A stretch of DNA of 64,000 nt from Bacteriovoracaceae bacterium. GTDB lineage: Bacteria > Bdellovibrionota > Bacteriovoracia > Bacteriovoracales > Bacteriovoracaceae. Below are positions 63,143 to 64,000 of the stretch, one piece after another (positions within the stretch are counted from its first letter, which is position 1; each line of letters begins with the position of its first letter). The notes below the pieces were generated by a model. It saw only the letters and a list, made by a program, of their open reading frames with translations. It was not told the DNA's origin and ran no database searches. A program made the position numbers and the translations under genes. Location: contig CANCFT010000004.1 of assembly GCA_947377285.1 (NCBI GenBank), positions 90,075 through 154,074 of the forward strand, in the 5' to 3' direction.

Positions 63143-63625
63143 TTATAACGTACTTAAAATTCTCATTACTTCATTAACTTGTCTTAGGTCTAATTTGGCC
63201 CTCATAACTAATTTAATAGCATCAGATTGTTTTAATCTTCCAGCGGCCATTTTATCACAAATCAATGGTTCAACAGGATCAGTAATTTCATAAACACTTT
63301 TATGTTGAGGCCAAAGATTAGTTGAATCATTAGATCCACCGGCACACAAAGGGATAAAATGATCTATTTTAAAATCGGCGCGGTCTAAAGTTTGAATGTG
63401 AAACCCTAATTGTGAGTCATATTTTTGAATTAATGCTTCTTTTGTTTCATATGTTACATCTCTAGAACAGTAGGCAATATGCTCAGGATATCTATAAGTT
63501 GTTGGTTGGTCACAGACCTTTCCTGGAGTTAGTACTGGGTTTGGGCCGACTGGAAAATCTGCAGCAAATACACTCGAAGCGTTTGTGGCCAAAAGTATTA
63601 AGTAAGTAATAACGACTGATCTCAT
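63143..63625 (-). CDS. Exported HNH-like nuclease
   Basis: 160 residues from the ATG at 63625 (GGGGAAAG upstream; frame open to 63652). Sec signal (cleavage FAAD, about 20). IDHFIPLCAGGSNDSTNLWPQ (about 88-108) gives the HNH/GH-E-type motif with Asp-His and N...N, like small secreted nucleases. Four Cys suggest disulfides. It would act outside the cytoplasm, possibly on prey DNA. Catalytic activity is inferred. Confidence 0.75.
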   Translation of the reverse strand: MRSVVITYLILLATNASSVFAADFPVGPNPVLTPGKVCDQPTTYRYPEHIAYCSRDVTYETKEALIQKYDSQLGFHIQTLDRADFKIDHFIPLCAGGSNDSTNLWPQHKSVYEITDPVEPLICDKMAAGRLKQSDAIKLVMRAKLDLRQVNEVMRILSTL

Positions 63626-63794
63626 GTCTTTCCCCATTGAATTTAATTGCATTAAAAATTGAGCTGAAATGGGTTTAGCAGAAATTGAAATTTGAGACTA
63701 CACTGGTGAAAAATTTACAATTTACTCAAAATGAAGATTATTCATCAAATCAAACAATTAGATAAATCTGCTCTTATATTTGTAATGAGTTTGT

Positions 63795-63821
63795 AAAAAA
63801 AGGCCTTCCAAATGGAAGGCC
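63795..63821 (-). terminator. Terminator of flagellin gene
   Basis: Minus strand: GGCCTTCC, ATTT loop, GGAAGGCC, then seven T (63795-63801). It sits 34 bases after the flagellin stop. Confidence 0.92.
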
Positions 63822-63854
63822 CTATAGAATATTGTTTAAAAAACCAAGAAAAAA

Positions 63855-64000
63855 TCAACCTAAAAGTTTCAAGGCCGCTTGTCCTTGAGAGTTCGCTTGC
63901 GCTAACACTGAAGTTCCTGCAGAAGTTAAGATGTTCATCTTAGTGTTTTTAGCCGATTCAGCAGCAAAGTCAGTATCTCTAATTCGAGAGTTTGCAGCAG
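63855..64000 (-). CDS. fliC: Flagellin C-terminus (partial)
   Basis: Last 47 residues, running off the right edge. [20 protein letters not shown] followed by [15 protein letters not shown] and QAALKLLG is the D0 C-terminal helix of flagellins, a near-invariant motif. Filament subunit exported by the flagellar secretion apparatus. Only the 3' end is visible, followed by a strong terminator. Confidence 0.95.
   Translation of the reverse strand, partial: AANSRIRDTDFAAESAKNTKMNILTSAGTSVLAQANSQGQAALKLLG

Noticed and set aside
1..64000. CRISPR array, IS element, prophage, tRNA or rRNA
   Set aside because: No regularly spaced direct repeats with spacers, no transposase, integrase or phage structural genes, and no tRNA-like cloverleaf were found by eye. 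A tRNA scan could still find one I overlooked.

Overview
The window is a low-GC, gene-dense piece of a Gram-negative chromosome. There are outer-membrane proteins (two OMPLA-type phospholipases, beta-barrel proteins), a Kdo-transferase-like gene, an ExbB/ExbD/TonB-like operon, many Sec signal peptides and lipoproteins, a flagellin 3' end and a TIGR02147-type regulator. AsnRS, thymidylate kinase, RF3 and GcvP look vertically inherited. The mix fits a Bdellovibrio-like predator group (Bacteriovoracales or relatives). That placement is inference from gene content, because no rRNA is in the window. I saw no tRNA, rRNA, CRISPR array, IS element or prophage.

Layout: 1-2.2 kb, minus-strand pair (edge-truncated Rossmann-like protein, KdtA-like glycosyltransferase). 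2.4-7.9 kb, plus-strand beta-barrel protein with its own terminator, then GYF-domain protein, tmk, holB-like and ricT/PSP1. 8-12.4 kb, SPFH protein with a small membrane partner, exported hypotheticals, a DUF2062 protein followed by a small ORF with a possible slippage site, and an FMN reductase. 12.5-19.3 kb, housekeeping: asnS, adenosine kinase, SUI1/YciH, RsmJ-like, and a fused glycine decarboxylase. 19.3-26.4 kb, accessory exported proteins with two divergent regulators (LysR, TIGR02147). 26.4-30.5 kb, SPFH_1/SHOCT plus Tim44-like pair and a UshA-type nucleotidase. 30.7-36.3 kb, a tightly overlapping plus-strand run: prfC, yecM-like, rlmK-like, DEAD-box helicase, alpha/beta hydrolase, HNH protein. 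36.3-41.3 kb, small exported proteins, Cdh and a three-gene zinc island (ZrgA-like, Zur-like, DUF3299) with a perfect palindrome. 41.4-49.6 kb, secreted Tgl-like transglutaminase and an envelope-lipid region (PldA, TatA, Cfa, EamA transporter, second PldA, MipA-like protein). 49.6-52.5 kb, an operon of HAD phosphatase, class III aminotransferase and a hydrolase with Cys in the nucleophile position, followed by a 9-bp tandem repeat carrying regularly spaced GATC sites. 53-64 kb, EVE protein, ExbB/ExbD/TonB operon, two paralogous exported proteins of unrecognised family, two papain-like secreted peptidases, an aminotransferase, a secreted HNH nuclease-like protein and the flagellin 3' end.

Co-functioning sets: tmk-holB-ricT keeps a gene order also known in Firmicutes. 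prfC to the hydrolase is translationally coupled around RNA and translation. The PldA/Cfa/Cdh genes all act on membrane phospholipids. The zinc island looks self-regulated. The 53-63 kb stretch is rich in envelope energy coupling and exported hydrolases, as expected for a predatory or scavenging lifestyle. The candidates most worth following are the Tgl-like exported transglutaminase, the Cys-nucleophile hydrolase operon, the paralogous pair at 56.1-58.2 kb, the OMPLA pair with a catalytic Asn-to-Asp change, the leader ORF plus terminator before tatA, and the slippage-prone C-terminal signal at 10.5 kb.
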